From positions 124,001 through 188,000 of the forward strand of contig NZ_JAUCMN010000007.1 in NCBI RefSeq assembly GCF_030363035.1: 64,000 bases of DNA, given 5' to 3'. The notes under the pieces were generated by a model. The model made no database searches. It saw only the letters and a program-made list of their open reading frames with translations, and was not told the origin of the DNA. How positions within the stretch are numbered: position 1 is the stretch's first letter; each line of letters opens with the position of its first letter. This stretch comes from Curtobacterium caseinilyticum (lineage in GTDB: Bacteria > Actinomycetota > Actinomycetes > Actinomycetales > Microbacteriaceae). Positions 36,761 to 45,568 of this stretch are shown here, one piece after another. A program made the translations under genes and the position numbers.

Positions 36761-37750
36761 TCAGCGCTCGACGGCCGGCTCCGGTGCGCCGAGCAGCCGG
36801 TCGGTCCATCGGGCGAGTGCCGCCGTCGCCGTCCGCGACACCGTGGCCCGCGGCACCATGCTCGTGAAGCCGTGGAAGGCACCCGGCCAGACGTGCAGCT
36901 CGGCGTCCACGCCGGACGCCCACAGGGCCCCCGCGTACGCGACGGTCTCGTCGCGGAACACCTCGGCGCTGCCGCAGTCGATGTACGTGGGCGGGAGCCC
37001 GGACAGGTCCTCCGCCCGCGCCGGTGCGGCGTACCGCGACACGTCCGCGGTGCCGCGTCGGTCACCGAGGTAGGCGCCCCAGCTGAAGTGCATCATCTGC
37101 CGGTCGGCGATGCCGACCCCGTCGAACTGGTGCGTCGAGACGGTGGCGTCGCGGTCGTCGAGCATCGGTGACACCAGGACCTGCGCGAGCAGCTCGGGCC
37201 CCTGACGGTCGCGGGCGAGCAGGGCGGTGCCGGCGGCGAGTCCACCACCGGCGCTCTGGCCGGCGACGACGATGCGCTCCGGGTCGATGCCGAGTTCGTC
37301 GGCGTGCTCCGCGACCCAGACGAGGCCGGCGTAGCAGTCCTCGACCGGGTAGGGATCGGGGTGCTCGGGCGCGAGGCGGTAGTCCACGCTGATGAGCACG
37401 ACGTCGTGGTCGAGCAGCCAGTCGTCGTACGAGTCGAGGTTGCCGAGGTGGTGGCCCATCACCATGCCGCCGCCGTGGATCGCGTAGACGGCAGCGGTCG
37501 TGCCCGTGCGTCCGGTGCGCTCGATCACGGCCAGGTCGATCGGGTCGCCGAGGTGACCAGGGACGGTGATGCTGCGGCGCTCGTACCCGCGGGAGCGCAG
37601 CCGGTCGTCGAGCTGCTGCTCGGTGACCTCGAGTGCGCGCATGCGGGGCAGGGCGGCCGCGTCGATCGTGAGTGGCCCGCGCGCTGCGATCGCGGCGAGG
37701 AAGGCGGCGAGCTCGGGGTCGAAGGGCGGGCGGGTCGTGGTCTCAGGCAC
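36761..37750 (-). CDS. HSL-family alpha/beta hydrolase (lipase/esterase)
   Basis: 329-residue hormone-sensitive-lipase-type esterase. The HGG oxyanion motif is in 'VYAIHGGGMVMGH', the YRLAPE block in 'VDYRLAPEHPDPYPVED', and the nucleophile in 'VVAGQSAGGGLAAG' (G-x-S-A-G-G). Asp and His lie in 'CGSAEVFRDE' and 'WPGAFHGFTS'. The GTG at 37750 was chosen because it overlaps the MFS stop by 8 bp with AGGAG about 11 nt upstream. Cotranscription with the MFS exporter suggests a shared substrate, for example an esterified compound. Confidence 0.9.
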   Translation of the reverse strand: MPETTTRPPFDPELAAFLAAIAARGPLTIDAAALPRMRALEVTEQQLDDRLRSRGYERRSITVPGHLGDPIDLAVIERTGRTGTTAAVYAIHGGGMVMGHHLGNLDSYDDWLLDHDVVLISVDYRLAPEHPDPYPVEDCYAGLVWVAEHADELGIDPERIVVAGQSAGGGLAAGTALLARDRQGPELLAQVLVSPMLDDRDATVSTHQFDGVGIADRQMMHFSWGAYLGDRRGTADVSRYAAPARAEDLSGLPPTYIDCGSAEVFRDETVAYAGALWASGVDAELHVWPGAFHGFTSMVPRATVSRTATAALARWTDRLLGAPEPAVER

Positions 37751-39254
37751 GGGAGGACTCCTGGGTGGTCGTGGTGGTGGCTGGGGCGGGGGTTCCGGAC
37801 GAGGCCGGGTCGGACGGTCGGGAGCCGCTGCGCGCGCGGGCGACACCGATGCCGACGAACAGCGCTGCCACACCGGTCACGAGGACGCCGGCGACCTGGA
37901 TCGCTCCGACGACCGCGGCGGCGTGCGCGGCGGTGGGGTGCGCCGCGGTGACGCTGCCCGGGACGAGGGCGGCGAGGACGGTCCCGGTGGCCGCGATGCC
38001 GACCGCCGTGGCGAGCTCGCTCGCGGTGTCGACCAGCGCGGCACCGATCGAGGTGCGCTCGGCGGGCAGTCCGGCCAGGACGTTGTTGCCGGCGACCGCA
38101 CCCACGACCCGCATGCCGGCCGCGACCAGGACGAGGGCGACCGCCACGGCGGGGTAGCCCGTCCGGCCGAGCACGGTGAAGACCGCGAGCCCGACGACGA
38201 CCGCCGCGGCGCTGGTCCACGCGGCTCGCTCGACGCCGACGCGGTGGACGAACGGTCCGACGAACCGGCCACTCGCGAGGAGCACCACGACCTGCGGCAG
38301 GGTGCCGATCGCGGCGAGGGCGGGCGGCCACCCCCAGGCGGACTGCAGCTGCAGGGTCACCATGTACGACAGCCCCGCGGTGGCGAGGCCCGCCGCTGCC
38401 TTGTACGCCAGGCCGCTCGCGACGAGCGGCCGCGCCACCAGGGCGAGATCGAGCATCGGGGAGCGTGCGCTGCGTTCCCGCACGACGAACCCGACGAGTG
38501 CGGCGACGGTCACCGCGGCCGCGGCCCAGGCAGACGACCTGCTGACCGTGACGGCGAGGGTCGGTGTCACGAGCACACCGACCACGACGACCGTGCCGAG
38601 GACCGCGCCCACGAGGTCGACCGGCTCGCGGTGGAGGTCGGCGGGCCGGTCGGGGCGGACACCCGCCCGGATGCCGACGAGTGCGACCAGGGCGATCGGG
38701 GCGTTCGCGACGAGGAGCACCTGCCACGGGGCCACGGCCAGGACGAACCCGCTGATCGTCGGACCGACCGCCAGGCCCACGAGCCCCGCGGTCGACACGA
38801 CCGTCAGGGCGCGGACCCGCAGGTCGTCGCCCGTGAACAGCCGGAAGGTCAGCGCCATCGAGCCGGGGGTGGTCATCGCCGCGGCGAGCCCCATCAGCGC
38901 CCGGACGACGACGAGCTGCTCGACGGACGTGACGAGGACGGTCGACGCGCTCACCAGGGCGAGGAGGACCAGGCCGACGAGCATGGTGCGACGACGCCCG
39001 AACCGGTCGGCGACCGACCCGAACAGCAGCATGAGGCCGCCGAACGCGACGGAGTACGCGCCGGAGACCCACTGCAGGGCGGCGGTCGGTGCGGCGAGGT
39101 CGCGGCCGATCGTCGGCAGCGCCACGGTGAGCACCGAGTTGTCGAGCATCTCGAACAGGAAGACCGCGGACAGGCCGGCGAGGGCGATCCACGCGTCGCG
39201 CAGGCGGGTCGGATCGCCGGTGCTGCGTGGGGAGAGAGGGGATCGGGCGGACAC
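37743..39254 (-). CDS. MFS transporter, DHA2 (14-helix) type
   Basis: 503-residue exporter of the EmrB/QacA class with about 14 hydrophobic helices. Motif A is 'GSVADRFGRRRTMLVG'. Motif C-like 'AVGPTISGFVLAVAPWQVL' and the N-terminal 'EMLDNSVLTVALPTIGRDL' (motif D1) are DHA2 signatures. The C-terminal tail is Ser/Thr/Pro-rich. Start GTG with AAGGAG 8 nt upstream. Drug or metabolite export by proton antiport is the family role. Forms an overlapping pair with the downstream esterase gene. Confidence 0.92.
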   Translation of the reverse strand: MSARSPLSPRSTGDPTRLRDAWIALAGLSAVFLFEMLDNSVLTVALPTIGRDLAAPTAALQWVSGAYSVAFGGLMLLFGSVADRFGRRRTMLVGLVLLALVSASTVLVTSVEQLVVVRALMGLAAAMTTPGSMALTFRLFTGDDLRVRALTVVSTAGLVGLAVGPTISGFVLAVAPWQVLLVANAPIALVALVGIRAGVRPDRPADLHREPVDLVGAVLGTVVVVGVLVTPTLAVTVSRSSAWAAAAVTVAALVGFVVRERSARSPMLDLALVARPLVASGLAYKAAAGLATAGLSYMVTLQLQSAWGWPPALAAIGTLPQVVVLLASGRFVGPFVHRVGVERAAWTSAAAVVVGLAVFTVLGRTGYPAVAVALVLVAAGMRVVGAVAGNNVLAGLPAERTSIGAALVDTASELATAVGIAATGTVLAALVPGSVTAAHPTAAHAAAVVGAIQVAGVLVTGVAALFVGIGVARARSGSRPSDPASSGTPAPATTTTTQESSRA

Positions 39255-39417
39255 GGGCGCACTCCTTCGATGAAGAAGTGGCGACTCCCGTGAGACGCGT
39301 GCTCGCTGTCGGCCACCGGGGTGGCGCGACGTTTTTCCCTCTGGTCAGCACGGTAGCGCCCAGGGCCCGATCGCGCCAGCCCACGGCCGGACGGCCGCCG
39401 TCAGGGGCGGTGCGTGG

Positions 39418-39957
39418 TCACCCGTAGCCCTGGTCGTACAGCCGCCAGCCGTCCGCGGTGTGGCGGAAGCAGAACTCCCACCCGGGCAGCACGCCGGGGT
39501 CGTCGCCGGACATGTTCGTCTGGGTCACGTCGACGGGGATGCACTCCTCGGCGACCCCGCCGCGCTCGTCGGCGGGGATCCGCTCGGCGGCGCGGACGTT
39601 CCGGTAGGCGAGCAGGTCCGGGTGGTCGTCCCACCAGGACGTCGGCTGCCGGTGACCGCACCAGGCGGCATCCGGCGTCGTCGGGGCGTCAGCCGCGGTC
39701 AGGGCCTCGGTGAGCGCGCAGTCGTGTGCCACGGCCGCGCGCAGGTACACGCGCAGGACCTGCTCCGACGAGGCGCTCGCCGGTGGGAGTCGCCGGGCGG
39801 TGGCTGCGGAATGCGCGTGGTCGACCAGGACCGCGGCGCCGCCGGCCACCAGGACAGCTCCCACGACGACCGCGGCGGCGACGGCCCACCGTCGACGCCC
39901 GGGACCACTGGTCGTACCCGTGGTGCCTCCTTCGACAGCGGTCGGATTCCCCTCCAC
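39418..39957 (-). CDS. Single-pass membrane protein with extracytoplasmic domain, unknown
   Basis: About 179 residues. A short cytoplasmic N-terminus leads into one hydrophobic helix near residues 28-48 ('AVAAAVVVGAVLVAGGAAVL'). An exported domain of ~130 residues follows with 'AVAHDCALTEAL', 'AAWCGHRQPTSWWDDHPDLL', 'AEECIPVDVTQTNMSGDD' and 'WEFCFRHTADGWRLYDQGYG'. Four Cys could pair; the ending resembles a DUF4829/SnoaL-like lumazine-binding pattern only loosely. The start is uncertain: GTG at 39957 has no good ribosome site, while GAAGGAGG lies slightly downstream without a normal start codon. Confidence 0.7.
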   Translation of the reverse strand: MEGNPTAVEGGTTGTTSGPGRRRWAVAAAVVVGAVLVAGGAAVLVDHAHSAATARRLPPASASSEQVLRVYLRAAVAHDCALTEALTAADAPTTPDAAWCGHRQPTSWWDDHPDLLAYRNVRAAERIPADERGGVAEECIPVDVTQTNMSGDDPGVLPGWEFCFRHTADGWRLYDQGYG

Positions 39958-40038
39958 CCGCGACGATCGCACGGCAGCGGGCGCCGGGCATCCGACCACA
40001 GGACGAACCCTGGGTGGCCGACCGGCCGGACCGCGGAA

Positions 40039-40080
40039 GGACGGGAGGCGCGGTGCCAGCTGGCACCGCGCCTCCCGTCC
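40039..40080. repeat. 42-bp perfect palindrome (GGACGGGAGGC family)
   Basis: GGACGGGAGGCGCGGTGCCAG and its exact reverse complement meet at AGCT without a loop. Located 17 bp after the Gfo/Idh stop, so a plausible terminator of that operon. Confidence 0.9.
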
Positions 40081-40096
40081 GGAACCGTGTGGCGGA

Positions 40097-41212
40097 CTAC
40101 GCGTCCACGCCCGCCGAGAGCACGGCGGCAGCCGGGTCGAAGTCCTCCGGCAGCGGCTCGGGCCGCTCGACGGTCGACTCGATCGTGACGGCCTGGCCCG
40201 ACTCGGCCGCGTCGCGGATGCCGAGCAGCACGTCGAGGACGTGGAGTGCGACCGCGCCGGACGCCCGCTCGGGACGGTCCTCGGCGATGGCGCGCGCCAG
40301 GTCGACGACGCCGGTCCCGCGTCCCCAGGTGGAACCGACGGCCTCGAGCGTCTCAGGCTCGTCCTGGCCGTAGCGCCAGAGCTGCGACGAGCCCTCGAAG
40401 GTGTTCGGGTCCGGCAGTGAGATCGTGCCGAGCGTGCCGTTGATCTCGACGAAGCCCATGCGCGGCAGGGCGTGCTGGAACGAGAACGTCGACTGGGCGG
40501 ACTGCCCGCCGGCGAACTCGATGAGCGCGGCGTGGTGCGTGGGGACCTCGACCGGGAAGGTCTCGCCGGCGCGGTCGCCCGAGGCGATGGTGCGTCGGTC
40601 GAGCGACTTCGAGGAGACGGCCTGCACGCGGGACGCCGTGCCGAACGCGTGGACGAGCGTCGTGACGTAGTACGGGCCCATGTCGAACAGCGGGCCGGCA
40701 CCCTGCGCGAACAGGAAGTCCGGGTTCGGGTGCCATGCCTCGGGACCCGGCACGTGGAACAGCGTCGTCGCGGTCAGCGGCTCGCCGATGTCCCCGCGGG
40801 CGATGGCCCGCAGCGCGGTCTGGATGCCGGCACCGAGCACGGTGTCGGGGGCCGTCGCGACGCGGAGGCCCTTCGCCTTCGCCGATGCGAGCACCGCAGC
40901 GGCCGACTCGTGGTCGGTCGCGATCGGCTTCTCGCTCCACACGTGCTTGCCGGCGTCGATGATCTGCTGGTCGACCTCGGCGTGCGCGGCCGGGATCGTC
41001 AGGTTGATCACGATCGAGACGTCGTCGCGGGCGAGGAGCTCCTCGACGGTACCGGACGCGGCGACGCCGTACGCCTCGGCCTGGGCGGCGGCGCGGTCGA
41101 GGAGCACGTCGGCGACGAAGCGGACCTCGACGTCGGCGAACTTCGTGAGGTTCTCGAGGTACTGGGTGGAGATGTTGCCGGCACCGATGATGCCGACTCC
41201 GACGCGGGTCAC
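40097..41212 (-). CDS. Gfo/Idh/MocA-family sugar oxidoreductase
   Basis: 371-residue NAD(P)-dependent dehydrogenase. The Rossmann motif is 'GVGIIGAGNISTQYLENLTK', then 'VINLTIPAAHAEVDQQIIDA' and the catalytic 'GKHVWSEKPIATDHE' with the EKP lysine. 'PLFDMGPYYVTTLVHAFG' carries the conserved D-x-G-x-Y/H segment of the substrate domain. GTG start overlaps the isomerase stop (GTGA, 41209-41212). Likely oxidises a keto-sugar or inositol-type substrate together with the upstream isomerase. Confidence 0.92.
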   Translation of the reverse strand: MTRVGVGIIGAGNISTQYLENLTKFADVEVRFVADVLLDRAAAQAEAYGVAASGTVEELLARDDVSIVINLTIPAAHAEVDQQIIDAGKHVWSEKPIATDHESAAAVLASAKAKGLRVATAPDTVLGAGIQTALRAIARGDIGEPLTATTLFHVPGPEAWHPNPDFLFAQGAGPLFDMGPYYVTTLVHAFGTASRVQAVSSKSLDRRTIASGDRAGETFPVEVPTHHAALIEFAGGQSAQSTFSFQHALPRMGFVEINGTLGTISLPDPNTFEGSSQLWRYGQDEPETLEAVGSTWGRGTGVVDLARAIAEDRPERASGAVALHVLDVLLGIRDAAESGQAVTIESTVERPEPLPEDFDPAAAVLSAGVDA

Positions 41213-42009
41213 TTGTCGTTCGCCTTCAGCCACTCGAGGGACTCGGTGATGCCCTGGAAGACGTCGCCCGAGTACGCGTCGAACTCGACGACGCGGATGG
41301 CCTGCGGCGCGGCGGCGAGGATGCCGGGGACGTTCACGTCGCCCTGGCCGGCGGGCGTTTGGTTCTCGAAGGCGCGCTGGAGCGCCTCGGGCACGACGAG
41401 CGCGCTCTCGGACGAGGGCAGCGCGGTGAGGATGTCGCCGTCCACCTTGCCGTCCTTGACGTGGATCGCGACGACGCGGTCGCCGAGTGCGCGGAGGACG
41501 GCCGGGGCGTCGGCGCCGCCGACGGTCGCCCAGAAGGTGTCGACCTCGAGCACGGTCTCCGGCGAGAGCTGCTCGACGAACAGGTCGTAGACGGTGCGAC
41601 CGTCGACCTTGTTGGTGAACTCCCACTGGTGGTTGTGGTAGCCGAACTGCAGGCCCCGGGCGCTGGCCTCGGCGGTGAGCTCGTTCACGCGCTCGGCGAT
41701 CTTCGCGACGTCGTCGGCGGTCTGCCAGCGGTCGGTCGGGATGAACGGGTCGATGACGGTCTGGATGCCGAGGCGCTCCGCGGCGTCCCAGATCGGTGCG
41801 GTGTCCTCGGCGTCGATCACGGCGACGTGGCCCGACGGAGCCTTCAGGCCGGTGGCGGCGAATGCCTTCTCGAGGTCGGCGGCGCGCTCGACGAACGCGT
41901 ACGGCTCGACGTTCTCGTAGCCGATCTCGCGCACCCGGGCGATGGCCTTGTCGAGGTCGTCGGCGATGGCGTCGCGCAGCGAGTACAGCTGCACAGAGGT
42001 GGTGGGCAT
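41209..42009 (-). CDS. Sugar phosphate isomerase/epimerase (AP-endonuclease-2-like TIM barrel)
   Basis: 266-residue xylose-isomerase-like TIM barrel. 'SVQLYSLRDAIADDLDKAIA' is the classic N-terminus. Metal-binding positions are suggested by 'GYHNHQWEF' (His), 'LEVDTFWATVGG' (Glu/Asp), 'VVAIHVKDGK' (His) and 'RVVEFDAYSGD' (Glu). First gene of a two-gene operon with the Gfo/Idh dehydrogenase (4-bp overlap). A 25-bp inverted repeat 87 bp upstream is the likely operator. Substrate unknown. Confidence 0.9.
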   Translation of the reverse strand: MPTTSVQLYSLRDAIADDLDKAIARVREIGYENVEPYAFVERAADLEKAFAATGLKAPSGHVAVIDAEDTAPIWDAAERLGIQTVIDPFIPTDRWQTADDVAKIAERVNELTAEASARGLQFGYHNHQWEFTNKVDGRTVYDLFVEQLSPETVLEVDTFWATVGGADAPAVLRALGDRVVAIHVKDGKVDGDILTALPSSESALVVPEALQRAFENQTPAGQGDVNVPGILAAAPQAIRVVEFDAYSGDVFQGITESLEWLKANDK

Positions 42010-42095
42010 GGCAGAGGGCTCCTTCGGTCCTGTCAGGTTGTCGGGGCCCGTCGAGGATCGATGCTCCCCGGCGAGATCGAGACCGACGCTACCCC

Positions 42096-42120
42096 AAAAA
42101 CCACCCGCTGTGTAGTTTTT
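42096..42120 (-). promoter_or_regulatory. Operator-like inverted repeat upstream of sugar operon
   Basis: AAAAACCAC-N7-GTAGTTTTT; 8 of 9 bases pair. Strongly AT-rich against the background and placed 87 bp before the isomerase start. No cognate regulator is adjacent; ROK or LacI proteins bind comparable sites. Confidence 0.65.
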
Positions 42121-42185
42121 ACTGCCGACCTGCCCGGCGGAACCCGCGGGTCAGCTGGTGCGCCGACCGACCCGCGAGTTCGTCG

Positions 42186-42569
42186 TCAGCTTCCGGTGCA
42201 GGTGTACTTCGTCGAGCCGGCCGCGATCCACTGCTTCAGCCCGACGTCGTACGTGGACATGTTGCCCGTGTAGCTCCATCGGTACGCCGCTCCGCCGGAC
42301 GCGGGGAACTTCTTGCGGTCCTTGTTGTAGAACCAGACCATCATCGTCAGGACGCCGTACTTGGTCTGCACGGCGTTGCGGTTGCTGCAGGTCGGCATCA
42401 GGTCACCACTCGCGGCGTGCGCCGGTTCCGGAGCGGCGGTCACGGCGGTCCCGACGAGGAGTGCCGCTCCGAGTGTGAGCGCCACGCGCTGCGTGAGTCG
42501 CCGCGCCTTCCGACGCGGCGCGCGCGTCTCGACCGGCGAGGGGCTGAGTGCTTCTTCAGTGTGGAGCAT
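42186..42569 (-). CDS. Small secreted protein, unknown function
   Basis: 127-residue precursor. A long basic N-region ('RRKARRLTQR') and hydrophobic core ('VALTLGAALLVGTAVTAAPE') end in a signal-peptidase site near 'AHAAS'. The mature ~73 residues contain just two Cys, one in 'MPTCSNRNA' and one in the terminal 'YTCTGS', likely a disulphide, plus aromatic-rich 'LTMMVWFYNKDRKKF' and 'YRWSYTGN'. It resembles small secreted actinobacterial peptides in size and layout, but no family was recognised. It shares an intergenic spacer with the divergent carboxylesterase gene. Confidence 0.65.
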   Translation of the reverse strand: MLHTEEALSPSPVETRAPRRKARRLTQRVALTLGAALLVGTAVTAAPEPAHAASGDLMPTCSNRNAVQTKYGVLTMMVWFYNKDRKKFPASGGAAYRWSYTGNMSTYDVGLKQWIAAGSTKYTCTGS

Positions 42570-42641
42570 ACCTCGACTCTGGAGTGCCGACGGCTTGGTG
42601 TCAAGGGCAACACGACGGAGCCGGCACCCTCGTCGGGTGCA

Positions 42642-42695
42642 GGGGACGGACGGGAGGCGCGGTGCGGGGCCGCCCCGCGCCTCCCGTCCGTCCCC
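42642..42695. repeat. Long hairpin (GGACGGGAGGC family) between divergent genes
   Basis: GGGGACGGACGGGAGGCGCGG (21 bp) and its exact complement at 42675-42695 with a 12-nt GC-rich centre. Unlike the other copies it lies between divergent starts, 45 bp before the carboxylesterase ATG. Confidence 0.88.
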
Positions 42696-42740
42696 TGGTC
42701 ACCTCGGTACCGTGGGCTGGTGCTCCACGCCGCGTCACGC

Positions 42741-44042
42741 ATGTTCGCCACCCCTGCCGGCCCGATCGAGGCGGTCGTCGACGGCGACGTGACCCGCGCA
42801 CTCGGGATCCCCTACGCGCAGGCGGCGCGCTTCGCGCCGCCGGTCCCGCAGCCGGTGTCCGCCGAGCCGTTCCGGGCGGACACGCCCGCGCCGGTGCCGC
42901 CGCAACCGCGCGCGCAGTTCGTCGACCAGCTGCTGCCGTCGATGGACCACCTGCAGGTCGACGAGCACTGCCAGCGACTCACGATCACGGTGCCGTCCGA
43001 CGTCGCGCCCGGTGAACGACTCCCCGTGATGGTCTGGATCCACGGTGGGTCCTACGTGCTCGGCGGCGGCGACCTGCCGATCCACGACGCCCGAGACCTC
43101 GTCACGGAGCAGCGCGTGGTCGTCGTCGCGGTGACGTACCGGCTCGGCGTGCTGGGGTTCCTCGGCGACGGCGAGACGGTGCCGGCGAACCTCGGGCTCC
43201 TCGACCTGCTCGAGGCGCTGCGCTGGGTGCAGCGGAACATCGCAGCGTTCGGTGGCGACCCGGAGACGGTCACGGTGTTCGGCCAGTCCGCCGGAGGCGA
43301 CGCGGCGGCGCACCTCATGATCAGCGAGGGGGCGCGTGGACTGTTCCGACGCGTCATCGTGCAGAGCGCCCCGCTCGGGCTGTCCCGGGGGCGGGCGCGG
43401 ATGAACCGGGCGATGGTCCGGGCCGTGGGGGCGGTCACGGCGGACACCCCGCTCGACGACGTCCTCGAGCGGCAGGCCCGAGCCACCTCCGTGGGAGCGC
43501 GGTACGGGCTCGCCGGCGGGATGCCGTTCGGCACCCAGTACGGCTTCGCGCCGCTGCCCGCCGAGCGGGACACGGACCGCGCCTGGCGGTCGGTCGCGCC
43601 CGACATCGACGTGCTCATCGGGTCCGGTGCGGACGAGACGGCGATGTACGTGCCGCTCGTGCCGGGACTCCGTGCCGCGGCCCGCTGGCGGCTCGTCCGG
43701 CCCCTGCTGCGGTGGCTGCTCGTCCGTCCGCTGAGCGAGGTGATCTACGGCCGTGACGTCCGGCGCTTCGCGGCCCGGCACCGAGCGGCCGGGGGTCGGG
43801 CAACCGCCTACCGTCTCCTCCGCGGCGCGACGGCGGCACCGACGGGGGCGGTGCACATGAGCGACCTGCCGCTGCTGCTCGGCGGTCGGGAGGCCTGGGC
43901 CGGCAGCCGGTTCGTGCCGGAGCGGGACTGGCCCGAGGTCGAGCGGCGTGGCCGGGCGTTCCGAGCCGTCTGGGCCGAGTTCGCCCGTACCGGCGAGGTG
44001 ACCGCGCCCGACGACGAGACCCTGGTGTTCGCCCGCGGCTGA
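42741..44042 (+). CDS. Type B carboxylesterase
   Basis: 433-residue esterase, shorter than the usual ~500. 'MFATPAGPIEAVV' and 'RALGIPYAQAARF' form the family N-terminus. The oxyanion hole is in 'VMVWIHGGSYVLGGG', and the nucleophile in 'VTVFGQSAGGDAAAHL'. 'NLGLLDLLEALRWVQRNIAA' is the diagnostic helix. The Glu and His of the triad should lie in 'IGSGADETAMY' and 'AVHMSDLPLLLG'. ATG at 42741 was preferred; a GTG 21 bp upstream is also in frame. A TetR gene follows 70 bp later on the same strand. Confidence 0.9.
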   Translation: MFATPAGPIEAVVDGDVTRALGIPYAQAARFAPPVPQPVSAEPFRADTPAPVPPQPRAQFVDQLLPSMDHLQVDEHCQRLTITVPSDVAPGERLPVMVWIHGGSYVLGGGDLPIHDARDLVTEQRVVVVAVTYRLGVLGFLGDGETVPANLGLLDLLEALRWVQRNIAAFGGDPETVTVFGQSAGGDAAAHLMISEGARGLFRRVIVQSAPLGLSRGRARMNRAMVRAVGAVTADTPLDDVLERQARATSVGARYGLAGGMPFGTQYGFAPLPAERDTDRAWRSVAPDIDVLIGSGADETAMYVPLVPGLRAAARWRLVRPLLRWLLVRPLSEVIYGRDVRRFAARHRAAGGRATAYRLLRGATAAPTGAVHMSDLPLLLGGREAWAGSRFVPERDWPEVERRGRAFRAVWAEFARTGEVTAPDDETLVFARG

Positions 44043-44112
44043 GCGCGCAGCCACCGTCGCCCCCGGACGGGGAGGTCGCGCGGGCGGGGCTCCCGTCCGC
44101 AGAATCGTGCAC

Positions 44113-44697
44113 ATGCCCGACGCCGACCTCCGTGCCCGCATCGTCTCCGGCGCTGCCGCCGCGTTCCGCGACACGGACTTCCACGCGGTCGGGCCGGACG
44201 AGGTCGCGCGGCACGCCAGCGTGACGGTCGACGAGGTGCGCCGGGTGTTCCCGTCGTGGGAGTTGCTCGTCGTGGCGGTCGTCGACAAGTGGACGAAGGC
44301 CGGCCGCGAGGCGCTCCGTGGCGTCGCCGAGGAGGAGGGGGCGGTCGCGTACCTGCGAGCCCGGCTCGACCGCGGGCAGCGGCAGCCGGCACTCGTGCGG
44401 CTCCGGGTCGCGCTGCTCAGCGCCACCTCGAGCCCCGGCCACGCGGCGTCGGGGTGGTTCCGGCAGCAGTACGCGGTCCTGTTCGAGGACGTCACGCTCG
44501 CCCTGGTCCGTGACGTCGTGGCCGGCCGGGAGTCACGCGGAGCCGCTCCCCGGCACGCTGCCGAGCAGCTCGTCGCCCTGTACGAGGGGCTGCAGCTGCA
44601 GGCCCTGCTCCGCGACGACGCCGACCTGCTCGAGGGGTGGGACCGGGCGGTGGCGCGGATGCGGGCTGGTTGGGCGGCCGCGGCCGTCGCGGTCTGA
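44113..44697 (+). CDS. TetR-like transcriptional regulator
   Basis: 194-residue protein. The N-terminal helix-turn-helix is atypical but readable: 'RARIVSGAAAAFRDTDFHAV' and 'DEVARHASVTVDEVRRVFPS'. The C-terminal helical domain has 'RRQ-like GQRQPALVRLRVALL', 'GWFRQQYAVLFEDVTLALVR' and 'LYEGLQLQALLRDD', the pattern of TetR_C ligand domains. It follows the carboxylesterase gene in the same direction and may regulate it. An in-frame GTG 6 bp upstream is an alternative start. Confidence 0.8.
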   Translation: MPDADLRARIVSGAAAAFRDTDFHAVGPDEVARHASVTVDEVRRVFPSWELLVVAVVDKWTKAGREALRGVAEEEGAVAYLRARLDRGQRQPALVRLRVALLSATSSPGHAASGWFRQQYAVLFEDVTLALVRDVVAGRESRGAAPRHAAEQLVALYEGLQLQALLRDDADLLEGWDRAVARMRAGWAAAAVAV

Positions 44698-44799
44698 GCC
44701 GGTCGCCGGCGGGTGGGTCCCGGTCGCGGCCCGGGTGCGTCCCGGTCGTGCGGCGTGCTGTGCGGACAGGAGGCGCCTGCACCGCTGCGTGCGATCCCG

Positions 44800-45555
44800 T
44801 CAGCGGGTCCGCCGCGTGGTCGTCCGGCGCAGGGTGAGCAGCGCGACGGCGCCCACGACCATCGCGACCGCCACGAGTGCCGGCACCCGGAACGCCAGCG
44901 CGGTGACGACGACGCCGAGCCCGCCGCCGGTCAGCAGTGCCCGGGCGGCGACCGCCAGCGCGGCGAGGACGACGGCGGCCAGTGCGACGACCGGCACGGT
45001 GACCTCGACCGTCCGGAGCGGTGGCGCCGACCGGACCCGGGCTCGCCGCCACCAGACCGCGGCGGCGGCGAGCAGGGCGAGCAGCCCGAGCACGCTCGAG
45101 GCGTCCTGCAGCAGGAACGGGAGCGGTTCGCCGCCGACGGAGGTGTCGCGGAGCGCCGGCCAGGCCCGCACCACGAACCCGGACTCGTGCGTGAACCCGT
45201 CCCACAGCACGTGCGTCACGCTCCCGAGCACGCACCCGAGGACCACCGGCAGCACGTCCCGCGGAGCGAGCCGCGGACGGTGCGCCCAGTGCTCCGGCAG
45301 GCGACGGCGGAGCCCCGGCACGACGGGGGTCCAGGCCGGGCGCACCAGGGTCCACCAGACCGCGAGCACCACGAGGGACACGGCGAGGTCGATCGTCAGG
45401 ACGCCCCACCACGAGTGCGCCGCCTCGTACGGCGGCAGGAAGGGCGCGAACAGCACGGCGTCCGGTGCCATCGACCCGACCGCGACGGCGGCCACCGGGA
45501 CCGGGAGACGACGGGCGCCGAGGGCGACGACCGCGTGGCTGACGGTGAAGGGCAC
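44800..45555 (-). CDS. DUF4184 membrane protein
   Basis: 251-residue polytopic membrane protein of the DUF4184 family (related to YdjM-like metal-dependent hydrolases). The N-terminus 'PFTVSHAVVALGARRLPVPV' and 'AVGSMAPDAVLF' contain the conserved His and Asp. 'HRPRLAPRDVLPVVLGCVLG' and 'THVLWDGFTHESGF' hold further His/Asp residues on a membrane background. About six helices. The second of two GTGs was chosen because GAGGA lies 7 nt before it and it gives the family start. It begins 13 bp after the esterase stop. Confidence 0.82.
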   Translation of the reverse strand: MPFTVSHAVVALGARRLPVPVAAVAVGSMAPDAVLFAPFLPPYEAAHSWWGVLTIDLAVSLVVLAVWWTLVRPAWTPVVPGLRRRLPEHWAHRPRLAPRDVLPVVLGCVLGSVTHVLWDGFTHESGFVVRAWPALRDTSVGGEPLPFLLQDASSVLGLLALLAAAAVWWRRARVRSAPPLRTVEVTVPVVALAAVVLAALAVAARALLTGGGLGVVVTALAFRVPALVAVAMVVGAVALLTLRRTTTRRTR

Positions 45556-45568
45556 GGTCACGTCCTCG

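Noticed and set aside
42186..42569. Lactococcin 972-type bacteriocin
   Set aside because: Size and signal peptide fit loosely, but I could not see the family's conserved mature pattern or its membrane/ABC immunity genes.
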